Below, in pieces: positions 7,092-15,172 of a DNA stretch of 64,000 bases. Position 1 is the stretch's first letter; the number at the start of each line of letters is the position of its first letter. Source of the DNA: CADEED01 sp035525785 (GTDB lineage: Bacteria > Pseudomonadota > Gammaproteobacteria > Steroidobacterales > Steroidobacteraceae). The notes under the pieces are model-generated. The model saw only the letters and a list, made by a program, of their open reading frames with translations. It had not been told where the DNA came from and searched no databases. The position numbers and the translations under genes were made by a program. The stretch covers positions 75,382 to 139,381 of the forward strand of contig DATLDQ010000127.1 in assembly GCA_035525785.1 (NCBI GenBank), read 5' to 3'.

Positions 7092-8132
7092 ATGAACTTC
7101 AGTCTCAGGAAGGCTGCGGCGGCATTCGTGTGCTTCGCGGGCCTGTATTCAGCTTCGGCGGGCGCCCAAACCTGCCTCACCAACAATGCCACCGGCACGC
7201 ACGACGGCTACTACTACTCGTTCTGGAAGGACAGTGGCAACGTGACCTTCTGCCTGCAGCCCGGCGGTCGTTACACCTCGCAGTGGAGCAACATCAACAA
7301 CTGGGTCGGCGGCAAGGGCTGGAACCCCGGAGGCCGGCGCTCGGTGAGCTACTCCGGCACGTTCAGTCCCAACGGCAATGCGTACCTGGCGTTGTACGGC
7401 TGGACCACGAATCCGGTGGTCGAGTACTACGTCGTCGACAGCTGGGGAACTTACCGCCCGCCGGGTGGACAGGGCTTCATGGGCACGGTGACGAGCGATG
7501 GTGGCACGTATGACGTCTATCGCACGCAACGCGTGAACGCACCCTGCATCACCGGCAACAACTGCACGTTCTACCAGTACTGGAGCGTGCGGCAGCAGAA
7601 GCGTGTCGGCGGCACCATCACCACGGGCAATCACTTCGACGCCTGGGCAGCGTATGGCATGAATCTCGGCACGCACAACTACATGGTGATGGCGACCGAG
7701 GGGTACCAGAGCAGCGGCAGCTCCGACATCACGCTCGGTGGCGGCGGCAGCTCGTCGTCGAGCGGCGGCGGCAGCAGCAGTGGCGGCGGTGGCGGCACGA
7801 AGAGCTTCACGGTGCGCGCACGTGGCACGGCGGGCGGCGAGTCCATCACGCTGCGTGTGAACAATCAGAACGTGCAGACCTGGACGCTGGGCACGAGCAT
7901 GCAGAACTACACCGCATCGACGTCGCTGAGCGGCGGCATCACGGTGGCCTACACCAACGACAGTGGGAACCGTGACGTGCAGGTGGATTACATCATCGTG
8001 AATGGCCAGACGCGGCAATCGGAGGCGCAGAGCTACAACACGGGGCTCTATGCCAATGGCAGCTGCGGCGGCGGATCCAACAGCGAATGGATGCACTGCA
8101 ACGGCGCCATCGGGTACGGCAACACTCCCTAG
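7092..8132 (+). CDS. Secreted GH11 endo-1,4-beta-xylanase with C-terminal CBM60-like domain
   Basis: 346 residues. Signal peptide 1-25 (cleavage likely after AGA before Q26). Residues about 27-215 are a GH11 beta-jelly-roll xylanase: catalytic nucleophile E111 in PVVEYYVVDSWG, acid/base E203 in VMATEGYQSSG, plus the family segments SVSYSG and GWTTNP. A Ser/Gly linker (about 216-236) leads to a roughly 100-residue domain starting FTVRARGTAGGESITLRV and containing NDSGNRDVQVDYI, the pattern of CBM60/calcium-dependent xylan-binding modules. A strong AAGGGGAG ribosome site precedes the ATG. It cuts extracellular xylan, feeding the nearby TBDR (inference). Operator-like site upstream, strong terminator downstream. 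Confidence 0.95.
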   Translation: MNFSLRKAAAAFVCFAGLYSASAGAQTCLTNNATGTHDGYYYSFWKDSGNVTFCLQPGGRYTSQWSNINNWVGGKGWNPGGRRSVSYSGTFSPNGNAYLALYGWTTNPVVEYYVVDSWGTYRPPGGQGFMGTVTSDGGTYDVYRTQRVNAPCITGNNCTFYQYWSVRQQKRVGGTITTGNHFDAWAAYGMNLGTHNYMVMATEGYQSSGSSDITLGGGGSSSSSGGGSSSGGGGGTKSFTVRARGTAGGESITLRVNNQNVQTWTLGTSMQNYTASTSLSGGITVAYTNDSGNRDVQVDYIIVNGQTRQSEAQSYNTGLYANGSCGGGSNSEWMHCNGAIGYGNTP

Positions 8133-8158
8133 CGCGGGCTGAACTGTTCACAGTTCGG

Positions 8159-8184
8159 AAAGGGCGGGCTTCGGCCCGCCCTTT
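8159..8184 (+). terminator. Intrinsic-type terminator hairpin after the xylanase gene
   Basis: An 11-bp perfect stem, AAAGGGCGGGC (8159-8169) with GCCCGCCCTTT (8174-8184), closes a TTCG tetraloop 26 bp after the xylanase stop. The stem ends in TTT but no longer U-tract follows. A smaller GAACTG/CAGTTC hairpin precedes it at 8141-8156. Confidence 0.8.
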
Positions 8185-8217
8185 CTCCGCACCGCGCCCC
8201 GTGCCACAGTCGGCCGC

Positions 8218-10023
8218 ATGCGCTCACGTTACGGCGCATTGGCCGCCTATTCGATTCTCCTGTTCTGCTCAGCAGCTGGCGCACTCGTGCTCTCGCTGCC
8301 GGGCGGGGTCGTATTCCCGCCCTGGTGGGTGGCCCTGCTGGGTATAGGCGCGAATCTCTTCGTCTGGCGATTCGGCCTGCGCGCGCCGCGACTCGGACTG
8401 ATATCGATGGAGCGGTTGCCCCAGATCGGCATGCTGCTCGTGTTCGCACCCGCCGTGGCGGCCACCATCTGCGGCGTCGCCTCACTGATCTGGCCGCTTA
8501 TAAGCAAGCGGTACAGCCAGGGTTCGCTCAAGGTGGCAGCGCTGCGCGCTTTGCACAACGCGGCAATGACCGCGCTCATGCTGCTGGCCGCGGGCGAGGC
8601 CTATCTATTCTGCGGCGGCCGGCACCCGATCGACGGGCTGCTGTGGACCGACGCGCTGCCGCTGGCGGTCATGGCGCTCGCCGCGCAGCTGGTCAACATC
8701 GGGCTCATGATGCTGTTCTTCCGATTCGATGGCCGCGACGTGCGCAGCATCGTCACCCCGGGCTATGCCCTCTCGGATCTCATCTTCGTGCCCGCCGGCA
8801 TCCTCGCGGCCGTGCTGTACAACACCGGCAGCGTCGCGTTGTTCGTGCTTTTCACGGGCCTCATGCTGTTGTTCGTCTTGAGCTTCAACAGCATCGGCAC
8901 GCAGCGCGAAGCGGAGGCCGGCCGCGGTCCGTTGACCCGCTTGTTCGAAGCGGGTCGCGCGCTGCAGGGGGCGAGACGCATCGACGATCTTGCGGCACGC
9001 GCGCTGGCCGAGACGCGCGCGCTGTTCCGATTCGACGAGATGCACCTGTTGCTGGTGGACCGTGAGCGCCGCCTGCTCGACGTCCGCGTTCATGAGCGTC
9101 AGGGCGTGCGGCTGCCACACCGTGAGAAGCCCATCGACGCGGGGTTGTTCGGCTGGCTGGTGGCGCGGGCCGAGCCGTTGCTGATCAAGGACTGGCGCGG
9201 CGCGCCGCCCGAGTTGCCGCGGCACGCGAAGCCGACGGAGAACGAGATGGGCTCGATGCTCGCGGTGCCGTTGATCCACGATGGCATCGTGCTGGGCTTG
9301 CTGAGCGTGCAACACGCGCAACCCGGCACGTACGCCGCAGCCGACCTGCACCTGTTGCGGCAACTGGGGCAGCAGGTGGCCGTGGCGCTCTCCGACGCGC
9401 GCGCTTTCGAGGATCTCGAGAATTATCGCCGACACCTGGAGAAGCGCGTCGCCGAGCGCACCGAAGATCTCGAGAAGGCCAACGCCGAGAAGGAACGCCT
9501 CATCACGATGCTGCGCGAGCGCAGTCTCAAGCTCGAGCGCGAAACACAGGAGGATGCATTGACGGGCGTCGCCAATCGCCGCTTTTTCATGCAGCGGCTC
9601 GCGGCGGAGATCGATGTCGCGCTCGCGGTGGGTCGGCCCCTCAGCATCGCCATCGCCGATCTCGACCACTTCAAGGTGGTGAACGACGAGCTCGGCCACC
9701 CGGTGGGCGACCAGGCGCTGCGTCAGTTCGCGACGGTGATGCGCCGGAACTGTCGCGTGAGTGACCTGGTGGCGCGCATCGGCGGCGAGGAGTTCGCGCT
9801 GATCCTCCCGGCCATGACACGCGACGATGCCATCGCGTTTTGCGACGCGGTGCGCGCCGAGGTGGCCGCGAACGCCTGGCGCACCATCCACCCGGAGCTC
9901 GGCATAACCGTGAGCATCGGCGTGGCGCAATGGGATGGCGCCGCGGACCTCGGCGAGCTGGTGCATGCGGCCGATGCGCAGCTGTATCGCGCCAAACGCG
10001 CCGGCCGCAACCAGGTGGCGTGA
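8218..10023 (+). CDS. Membrane diguanylate cyclase with GAF and GGDEF domains
   Basis: 601 residues. The first ~225 contain several hydrophobic membrane segments forming an integral sensor region. A GAF-like domain follows at about 235-400, a charged coiled-coil linker at about 400-445 (HLEKRVAERTEDLEKANAEKERL), and a GGDEF domain at about 445-600. The active-site motif is GGEEF (522-526). RVSD at 513-516 lies five residues before it, matching the RxxD inhibitory site, so product inhibition by c-di-GMP is expected. It should make cyclic di-GMP from two GTP in response to an unknown signal. Single gene with a terminator on its 5' side and a convergent ankyrin gene on its 3' side. Confidence 0.93.
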   Translation: MRSRYGALAAYSILLFCSAAGALVLSLPGGVVFPPWWVALLGIGANLFVWRFGLRAPRLGLISMERLPQIGMLLVFAPAVAATICGVASLIWPLISKRYSQGSLKVAALRALHNAAMTALMLLAAGEAYLFCGGRHPIDGLLWTDALPLAVMALAAQLVNIGLMMLFFRFDGRDVRSIVTPGYALSDLIFVPAGILAAVLYNTGSVALFVLFTGLMLLFVLSFNSIGTQREAEAGRGPLTRLFEAGRALQGARRIDDLAARALAETRALFRFDEMHLLLVDRERRLLDVRVHERQGVRLPHREKPIDAGLFGWLVARAEPLLIKDWRGAPPELPRHAKPTENEMGSMLAVPLIHDGIVLGLLSVQHAQPGTYAAADLHLLRQLGQQVAVALSDARAFEDLENYRRHLEKRVAERTEDLEKANAEKERLITMLRERSLKLERETQEDALTGVANRRFFMQRLAAEIDVALAVGRPLSIAIADLDHFKVVNDELGHPVGDQALRQFATVMRRNCRVSDLVARIGGEEFALILPAMTRDDAIAFCDAVRAEVAANAWRTIHPELGITVSIGVAQWDGAADLGELVHAADAQLYRAKRAGRNQVA

Positions 10024-10068
10024 GTAGCTAGGGCGCGCGGACGGTTGCGCGGCCGGGCCCTGCGGATC

Positions 10069-11700
10069 TCACCCGCCCAGCAACACTTCGGCTACGTCCT
10101 CGGGGAAAGCCGCGTTCCGGCCATCGATGTGGACGGTGCGGTTCGGCGAGCCCCGGTCCGTCACCGCCAGCGATGTGGCCACCGGCAAGCCGTGCCGGAG
10201 CAGCGCCGCCGCGCATGCGGCCCAGTCGCCGTCATTGCGCGGCTGGTTGAGGGACGCCCACGAGAGCGTGCCCAACACGTCGCTGTTGTAGCCGTGCTGT
10301 TCGCGGAAGCTTGCGCCGCGCTCCAGCAGGAACTCGGCGAGCTCGGGACGCCCCCGGAACACCGCCCAGTTGAGCGCCGATCCATCGATGTCGCCGCCGC
10401 GTTCGGCGATCGGCCAGCCGAGCTCTACCATGAGGCGTACGGCATCATCGCGGCCCGCCATGGCGAGGTTCGGCAGTTGTTTGAGCTGCGCCGGCGTGAG
10501 CTTCCCGAAGATGCCGGGCTCGAAGAGCCGCCGCGCCTCCTGCGCATCGGCCTGCGCGCAGGCCGACACGAATTGCTCCTCGCGGGTGAGCTCGCCTGCG
10601 GAGCCGCCATTCTTCAGCATCCGCATGACCTCGGGCAGACCGAAGTTTGCGGCATTGTGAAAGGCATCCTGGTGGCTCGCGCTCAGCGACTTCGGATCCG
10701 CACCGGCGTCGAGGATCGCTCGCACGTGCGCCGCGGAGCGGCCGCGGTAGATAGCCCAGTGCAGGATGTGCCCGAGATCCGGGTCCCCGTGCTTCGTGTA
10801 CGACAGCAGCAGCTCGAGGCCTGCGAGGTTGTCGATGTCGAGGATGCGCGCCAGGGCATTCGAGCCTTCGACGCGCGTGCCCGCCTCGAGCAGCGCCCGC
10901 GTGCAGGGCAGCGATGGATCGGGATCGTCGCAGGAGTGGTACAGCGACTCGCCGTCGTTGCCGTCCGCTCCGGCCGCCAGCAGCAGACGCGTTGCTTCGA
11001 CGTCGTGGTTCTTGCCGGCCACGCCGTACAGCGCGCTCAGGCGGTCGGCGCCGGGCTGCTCCAGTGAGTGCGGTGGCCAGCGGTTGAACAAGTGCTGGTT
11101 CGGGTCGGCACCGCGCTCGATCAGCAGGCGCAGGCATCCAAGGAGGCGGTCGCGAAACGCGGGCAGTTTGACGAGGCACGAATGCGACACCGCCACGAGC
11201 GGCGGAATCCGGAGCTCCCCGCCCGGAGCGTTCGCCCAGGATGGGTCCGCGTCGAGGGCGCGCCTGACGCTCGCGACATCGCCGACGGCGCAGGCAAGGT
11301 ACGGGTCATCACCGGTCAACGCCGGATTTTCTGCAAGCACCCGCTCCGCGAGATCGGGACGCTGTCGCCGGGTTCCGCCCGTGACGTCGCCTCCATAAAC
11401 CAGGCTCAGCCAATGTCGTCGCAGCGTGGACAAGTCCTGGGCGCGCGAGCGCCGGATCTCTACTTCGTCCTTCAGTGAGTTCCACGTGGCGCAGCCGTGT
11501 TCGCGGGCGATGCACGACTGCATGTCGTGCAGCCGCAGCGTCATGGCGGCGAGCGCCGGGTTGCTCTTGCCGCGAGCGGCTGGCAGCGCGGCACGCAGCC
11601 TGTCGAACGCGCCCGGGTCGGCAGAGCGGTACAGGCGCAGCAGATCCTTGGCCTGCTTGCGCAGATGATCGAGATTCGACCGGTCGGTCAGTGAGTTCAC
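10069..11700 (-). CDS. Ankyrin-repeat protein
   Basis: About 543 residues. I chose the GTG at 11700 because GGAGG (11710-11706) lies 5 nt upstream; an ATG at 11712 would add four residues, but that GGAGG is then inside the gene. The N-terminus has a helical segment (LDHLRKQAKDLLRLYRS) and a HGCATWNSLKDEVE stretch common at the start of bacterial ankyrin proteins. Many ankyrin-like units follow, such as GNSALNWAVFRGRPELAEFLLERGA-type repeats (for example ALNWAVFRGRPELAEFLL). No signal peptide or catalytic motif is seen, so a cytoplasmic protein-binding scaffold is likely. Function unknown. Confidence 0.85.
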   Translation of the reverse strand: MNSLTDRSNLDHLRKQAKDLLRLYRSADPGAFDRLRAALPAARGKSNPALAAMTLRLHDMQSCIAREHGCATWNSLKDEVEIRRSRAQDLSTLRRHWLSLVYGGDVTGGTRRQRPDLAERVLAENPALTGDDPYLACAVGDVASVRRALDADPSWANAPGGELRIPPLVAVSHSCLVKLPAFRDRLLGCLRLLIERGADPNQHLFNRWPPHSLEQPGADRLSALYGVAGKNHDVEATRLLLAAGADGNDGESLYHSCDDPDPSLPCTRALLEAGTRVEGSNALARILDIDNLAGLELLLSYTKHGDPDLGHILHWAIYRGRSAAHVRAILDAGADPKSLSASHQDAFHNAANFGLPEVMRMLKNGGSAGELTREEQFVSACAQADAQEARRLFEPGIFGKLTPAQLKQLPNLAMAGRDDAVRLMVELGWPIAERGGDIDGSALNWAVFRGRPELAEFLLERGASFREQHGYNSDVLGTLSWASLNQPRNDGDWAACAAALLRHGLPVATSLAVTDRGSPNRTVHIDGRNAAFPEDVAEVLLGG

Positions 11701-11847
11701 GGAAACCTCCATGCATGGATGCCGGATGGTCCGCAGCGCCGGCTGCATAAAGGTTTGTTGTTCGGCAGAAGCACAAGTGGGTTCTACCCTGCCCGCGGAC
11801 CCGGGTGCGGCTTGTTCCGCGGCGCCAATATAGCGCAGCAGCCCGCG

Positions 11848-13074
11848 CTACAGCGAGGCGATTGCTTCGTCGGCAGCGCGCACGCCGGTGTCGTGCGCGC
11901 CGTGCGCGGTGGAAAAATCTCCCCGGCTGGTTGCTTCCCCCGCGAAGAACAGCCTTTGCTCGAAGGGCCGTGCCAGCTCCGCGCGAGCCGAGGCCTTGCC
12001 GGGCAACGCGTAGCTGTACGCACCACCGATATGATCCATCGCCGCCCAGCTGGAGGCGGCCAGCGGCTTGAGCCAGCGCCGCGCGTCGGAGCCGAACAGA
12101 CCAGCGAGTTGGTCGAGTGCGAAGGCGAAGCCCGCGGCAGGACCTTCGTCCACGACCACCTCGGCGCTTTCGCCGCCCAGGAAGCTTTCGATGACGGGAA
12201 GACCCAGCGGCCGTATGTAGTAGGCGCCGGATTTCGGATCGCGCGGATCGCCGACGACCTGGGTCTCCCGCTCGAAATATCCGCCATGGATCTGCAGAAA
12301 AAGCTTCTCGTTGTGTCCCACGGGCAGGTTCGAAGCCGCCTGCCGCCAGGGGTCGAGTGCCGCGGGTAGTTTGATGGCGTCGCCCGTGAGCACGTGCGTG
12401 GAGACCGTGAAGATGACCGCGCGCGCCTGGATGCTTCCGGCCCGCGTGCCGACGGTCACGCCTGCGGCATTCAATGCGATTGACTCGACGGGCGTTGCGA
12501 GCCGCACGCGCGTCGAATCGGGCAGCCCTGCTACGATCAGCGCGCCGTAGCCCATCGGGACGCGCCAGTTCGATTCGCTCGAAGCCTCGTCGTAGGCAAT
12601 GTAGTCGGCGATGGACAGGCGTTCCAGCCGCGCGCCGCTGATGAACCCGACGATGGCGCGCAGCCACGAATTCCACGGAGCGTCCGGCTCGAGCGCGTCG
12701 GCAGCGCAATCGCTATCGGGCGGCTGATCGCTCATCCGGTGCATCCAGCGCCCGAACGTCTGCCGGGCGTCGGCCTGCTCCGCGGGCGAAAAGCCGAGAT
12801 CGCGGAATTGCACGCCCCAAGCCGGCGCACTGCGATCGATGATGAGCCCGGCGCCGTTGGCGACGGCAACCCATGCGTTTCGATCCGCCGAATGCAGCCA
12901 TCCGCAGCCCAGATCGAGCTGCATTCCATGGATACGTTCGGAGTGGGCGCGCCCGCCGAGGCGCGGAGTCGCCTCGAGCAGCAACGCCGAGCGCCCCGCT
13001 TGCGCGAGACGGCGTGCCGCGCCGATGCCCGCGGCACCGCCGCCTACGATGACGATGTCGACGTCAACTCTCAA
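11848..13074 (-). CDS. FAD-dependent flavin amine oxidase-family oxidoreductase
   Basis: 408 residues beginning with a TTG codon at 13074 whose bases overlap the stop of the upstream SDR gene (TTGA), implying translational coupling. The N-terminal Rossmann dinucleotide motif VIVGGGAAGIGAARRLAQAG is followed by an acidic residue, then LGGRAHS, as in the monoamine-oxidase/NAD(P)-binding_8 family. The C-terminal FAD signature RLFFAGEATSRGDFSTAHGAHDTG is clear. It should oxidise an amine or related substrate with FAD. The substrate cannot be read from the sequence. Pairing with an SDR suggests successive oxidation steps on one small molecule (inference). Confidence 0.88.
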   Translation of the reverse strand: MRVDVDIVIVGGGAAGIGAARRLAQAGRSALLLEATPRLGGRAHSERIHGMQLDLGCGWLHSADRNAWVAVANGAGLIIDRSAPAWGVQFRDLGFSPAEQADARQTFGRWMHRMSDQPPDSDCAADALEPDAPWNSWLRAIVGFISGARLERLSIADYIAYDEASSESNWRVPMGYGALIVAGLPDSTRVRLATPVESIALNAAGVTVGTRAGSIQARAVIFTVSTHVLTGDAIKLPAALDPWRQAASNLPVGHNEKLFLQIHGGYFERETQVVGDPRDPKSGAYYIRPLGLPVIESFLGGESAEVVVDEGPAAGFAFALDQLAGLFGSDARRWLKPLAASSWAAMDHIGGAYSYALPGKASARAELARPFEQRLFFAGEATSRGDFSTAHGAHDTGVRAADEAIASL

Positions 13075-13835
13075 GCGAGCTCATAGCCCGTGAGTTCCGC
13101 CAGCTTCGTCAGTAGCTCGTCCTGGAAACTCGTATCCAGTGATTGGGCGGCCGGCTGGCGCGGCGAACGATGGTGCCAATACTTGCCGGTCGCCTTTGCG
13201 GCCGCGTCATCGCTGGTAGCTAGCCAGGTCTGGGTGAGGTGCCCCTGTTCGAGATCGTCGGGCGCGCCGCGCCCGCCCATCTTCGTGGGCACCCAGCCAG
13301 GGTCGACCGCGTTGCTGAAGACCTTGGGCCAGCGGCGCGCGACCGCGAACGCCAGTGCGGTGACGTAGAGCTTGCTTTCGGAGTACGCGCGGTTGGTGTC
13401 CCAGCCGCGCGACTTCCAGTCGATGTCGTCGAGATCTCCCTCGCCGCTGCGGTGCATGCCACTGCTGAGATACACCAGCCGGTCGGGACGCTCGATGAGC
13501 CCGGTGAGCAGATACGGCGCGAGCACGTTCACCGCCAGCACCTTGGCGTGGCCTTCCGGAGTGGAGCCGCGGCCCGGTTCGCGATAGACGCCGGCGTTGT
13601 GGATCACGGCGTCCATGCGCCCTATCTTGTTGACCTGCTCCGCAAGGGCGCGCGTTTGCGCCCCGCTGGACAGGTCGCCGATGGTGACGCCCGCTGCGCG
13701 AGGTGTGAGCGCCGACAGGGCGGCGGCCCGCTCCTTCGAACGCGCATGAAGCACCACGTGGTGACCTTCGCCCATGAGCGTCTCGGCGGCGGCGCGCCCC
13801 AGGCCATCGGTTGACCCCGTGATGAACACTCGCAT
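13071..13835 (-). CDS. Short-chain dehydrogenase/reductase (SDR)
   Basis: 254 residues from the ATG at 13835, which has AAAGGA 8 nt upstream and puts the NAD(P)-binding motif TGSTDGLG at residues 6-13, the classical SDR position. The NAG-type segment HNAGVY, an active-site Ser region (LSSGMH) and YSESK (YxxxK) are present. The frame is open back to an ATG at 13946 with its own AAGGG site. That version would add 37 residues containing SSSRRRAIQQLILSAALP, a Tat-signal-like stretch, so an exported form cannot be excluded. Operon with the following flavin oxidoreductase (4-nt overlap). Confidence 0.88.
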   Translation of the reverse strand: MRVFITGSTDGLGRAAAETLMGEGHHVVLHARSKERAAALSALTPRAAGVTIGDLSSGAQTRALAEQVNKIGRMDAVIHNAGVYREPGRGSTPEGHAKVLAVNVLAPYLLTGLIERPDRLVYLSSGMHRSGEGDLDDIDWKSRGWDTNRAYSESKLYVTALAFAVARRWPKVFSNAVDPGWVPTKMGGRGAPDDLEQGHLTQTWLATSDDAAAKATGKYWHHRSPRQPAAQSLDTSFQDELLTKLAELTGYELA

Positions 13836-14045
13836 GCGGCGATCCTTTGCTCCCGCTGTGCGAGAGAAGCTCGAGGATATCGGGAGCGCCGCCGACAGAA
13901 TCAGCTGCTGAATGGCGCGGCGGCGGGACGAGGAAGGTTTGGCCATTGGATTTCCCTTGTGTGCGCCAGCCTGTCTCGAGACAGATTCGGCGCGCCAGGA
14001 ATTTCAGTCTGTCGGCCGCGGGCGCAAGTTCCCGTGATTGGCGCC

Positions 14046-14513
14046 TCACAACTCCTGGCCGGGTAGCTTGCTCGCCTGCTTCACCCACGAGGAGAACTGC
14101 CGCGCATCGGGTGAATCTTTTTCGCGAATGTCGAGGTAGCGGACCGATTTCTGTTTCGATGCCCCAGGAGGCATGGGGTCGAGCTCGGCGCCGCGGAAGA
14201 AGGCCACCTTCACGTATTTGGCGTAGCAGTGCAGGCTGAGGAACCAGTCCTCACGGCCGGCTGCCCCGTACAGGGGCGAGTTGTATTTCACCGCCTTGCG
14301 CAGTCCCGGCACCGCGCGCGTGACGGCGGCATCCACCCACCGCGCGATTTCCTGCCGCCAGTCGGGGACTGCGGCGATGTAGGTCTCGACCGGCTCGGCG
14401 CCGTATCCCTTGGCGATTTGCGGATTGCCGCCGGACAGCAGTCTCGGATTGACGGGGGCGCGGGGCTTGCTCGCGGGCTTCGTGCGCGTACGCGGGTTCT
14501 TCTTGCGGGGCAT
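14046..14513 (-). CDS. DUF1801-family protein
   Basis: 155 residues. A basic, proline-rich N-terminal tail (about 1-28, RKKNPRTRTKPASKPRAP) precedes a DUF1801/YdhG-like domain: VETYIAAVPDWRQEIARWVDAAV, VKYNSPLYG, DWFLSLHCYAKYVKVAFFRGAEL. Members are small cytoplasmic proteins of unknown role with a compact alpha/beta fold. The lysine/arginine-rich tail could bind nucleic acid (inference). It is transcribed toward the SDR/oxidoreductase pair, about 100 bp or more upstream, so it may be a separate unit. Confidence 0.75.
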   Translation of the reverse strand: MPRKKNPRTRTKPASKPRAPVNPRLLSGGNPQIAKGYGAEPVETYIAAVPDWRQEIARWVDAAVTRAVPGLRKAVKYNSPLYGAAGREDWFLSLHCYAKYVKVAFFRGAELDPMPPGASKQKSVRYLDIREKDSPDARQFSSWVKQASKLPGQEL

Positions 14514-14602
14514 GGCGCTCGGTAGTTAGGTGGCGGCGGTGCAAGGCGGACACATGGGCGCAGTATCCCGCGCGGTCGTCGAATCTGCTACCTTCCGGCC
14601 CC

Positions 14603-15115
14603 ATGGCACCCGGCGCCCAGCATCTCATCCCGATCCTCGTTCTCGCGCCGTTGATCGCCTGGCGCATGTACAGCCGCGTCCGGCGCAACATCGGACGGCA
14701 GCATCTCGGGAAGTGGCGGCCCTGGATCACGCTGACGATTTTCCCCGTGATCGCCATCCTGATCACCGTGGGTGCGTTGGCGCATCCCGCGCGGCTCGCG
14801 GCGATGCTGGGCGGAATGGTCGCGGGCGTCGTGCTCGGCTTGTTCGGCACGCGACACACGAAATTCGAGAACACACCCGAGGGGATCTTCTACACGCCGC
14901 ATGCCCACATCGGCATTGCCGTTTCCGCGCTGTTCATCGGGCGCGTGGTGTGGAGGATGTTCCAGCTCTATTCGATGGACGCGAACGTGCAGCCGAATCC
15001 CAACGATTTCGCGAACAGCCCGGCCACGCTGTCGATCTTCGGGCTGCTGGCCGGCTACTACGTGACGTACGCCATCGGGCTGATCCGCTACAAGCTGGGC
15101 GTCGAACGTAGTTAG
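14603..15115 (+). CDS. Conserved integral membrane protein of unknown function
   Basis: 170 residues with about four hydrophobic segments (about 5-17, 45-62, 68-82, 107-125) and a further one near 145-160. A basic loop MYSRVRRNIGRQHLGKW lies after the first segment. The soluble-looking stretch FENTPEGIFYTPHAHIG resembles DUF1453/CcdC-like membrane proteins, but I am not certain. The ribosome site is weak. It is divergent from the DUF1801 gene and convergent with the FecR-like gene. No catalytic residues can be named. Confidence 0.65.
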   Translation: MAPGAQHLIPILVLAPLIAWRMYSRVRRNIGRQHLGKWRPWITLTIFPVIAILITVGALAHPARLAAMLGGMVAGVVLGLFGTRHTKFENTPEGIFYTPHAHIGIAVSALFIGRVVWRMFQLYSMDANVQPNPNDFANSPATLSIFGLLAGYYVTYAIGLIRYKLGVERS

Positions 15116-15172
15116 CCGCGGGCGACGGACTGCGGCGCGCCGAGCCACATTCGCTGCGCAGGAAATGTCGCG

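Noticed and set aside
7740..7800. Tandem repeat or microsatellite in the xylanase gene
   Set aside because: The repeated GGC/AGC codons encode a normal Ser/Gly linker between the catalytic and binding domains.
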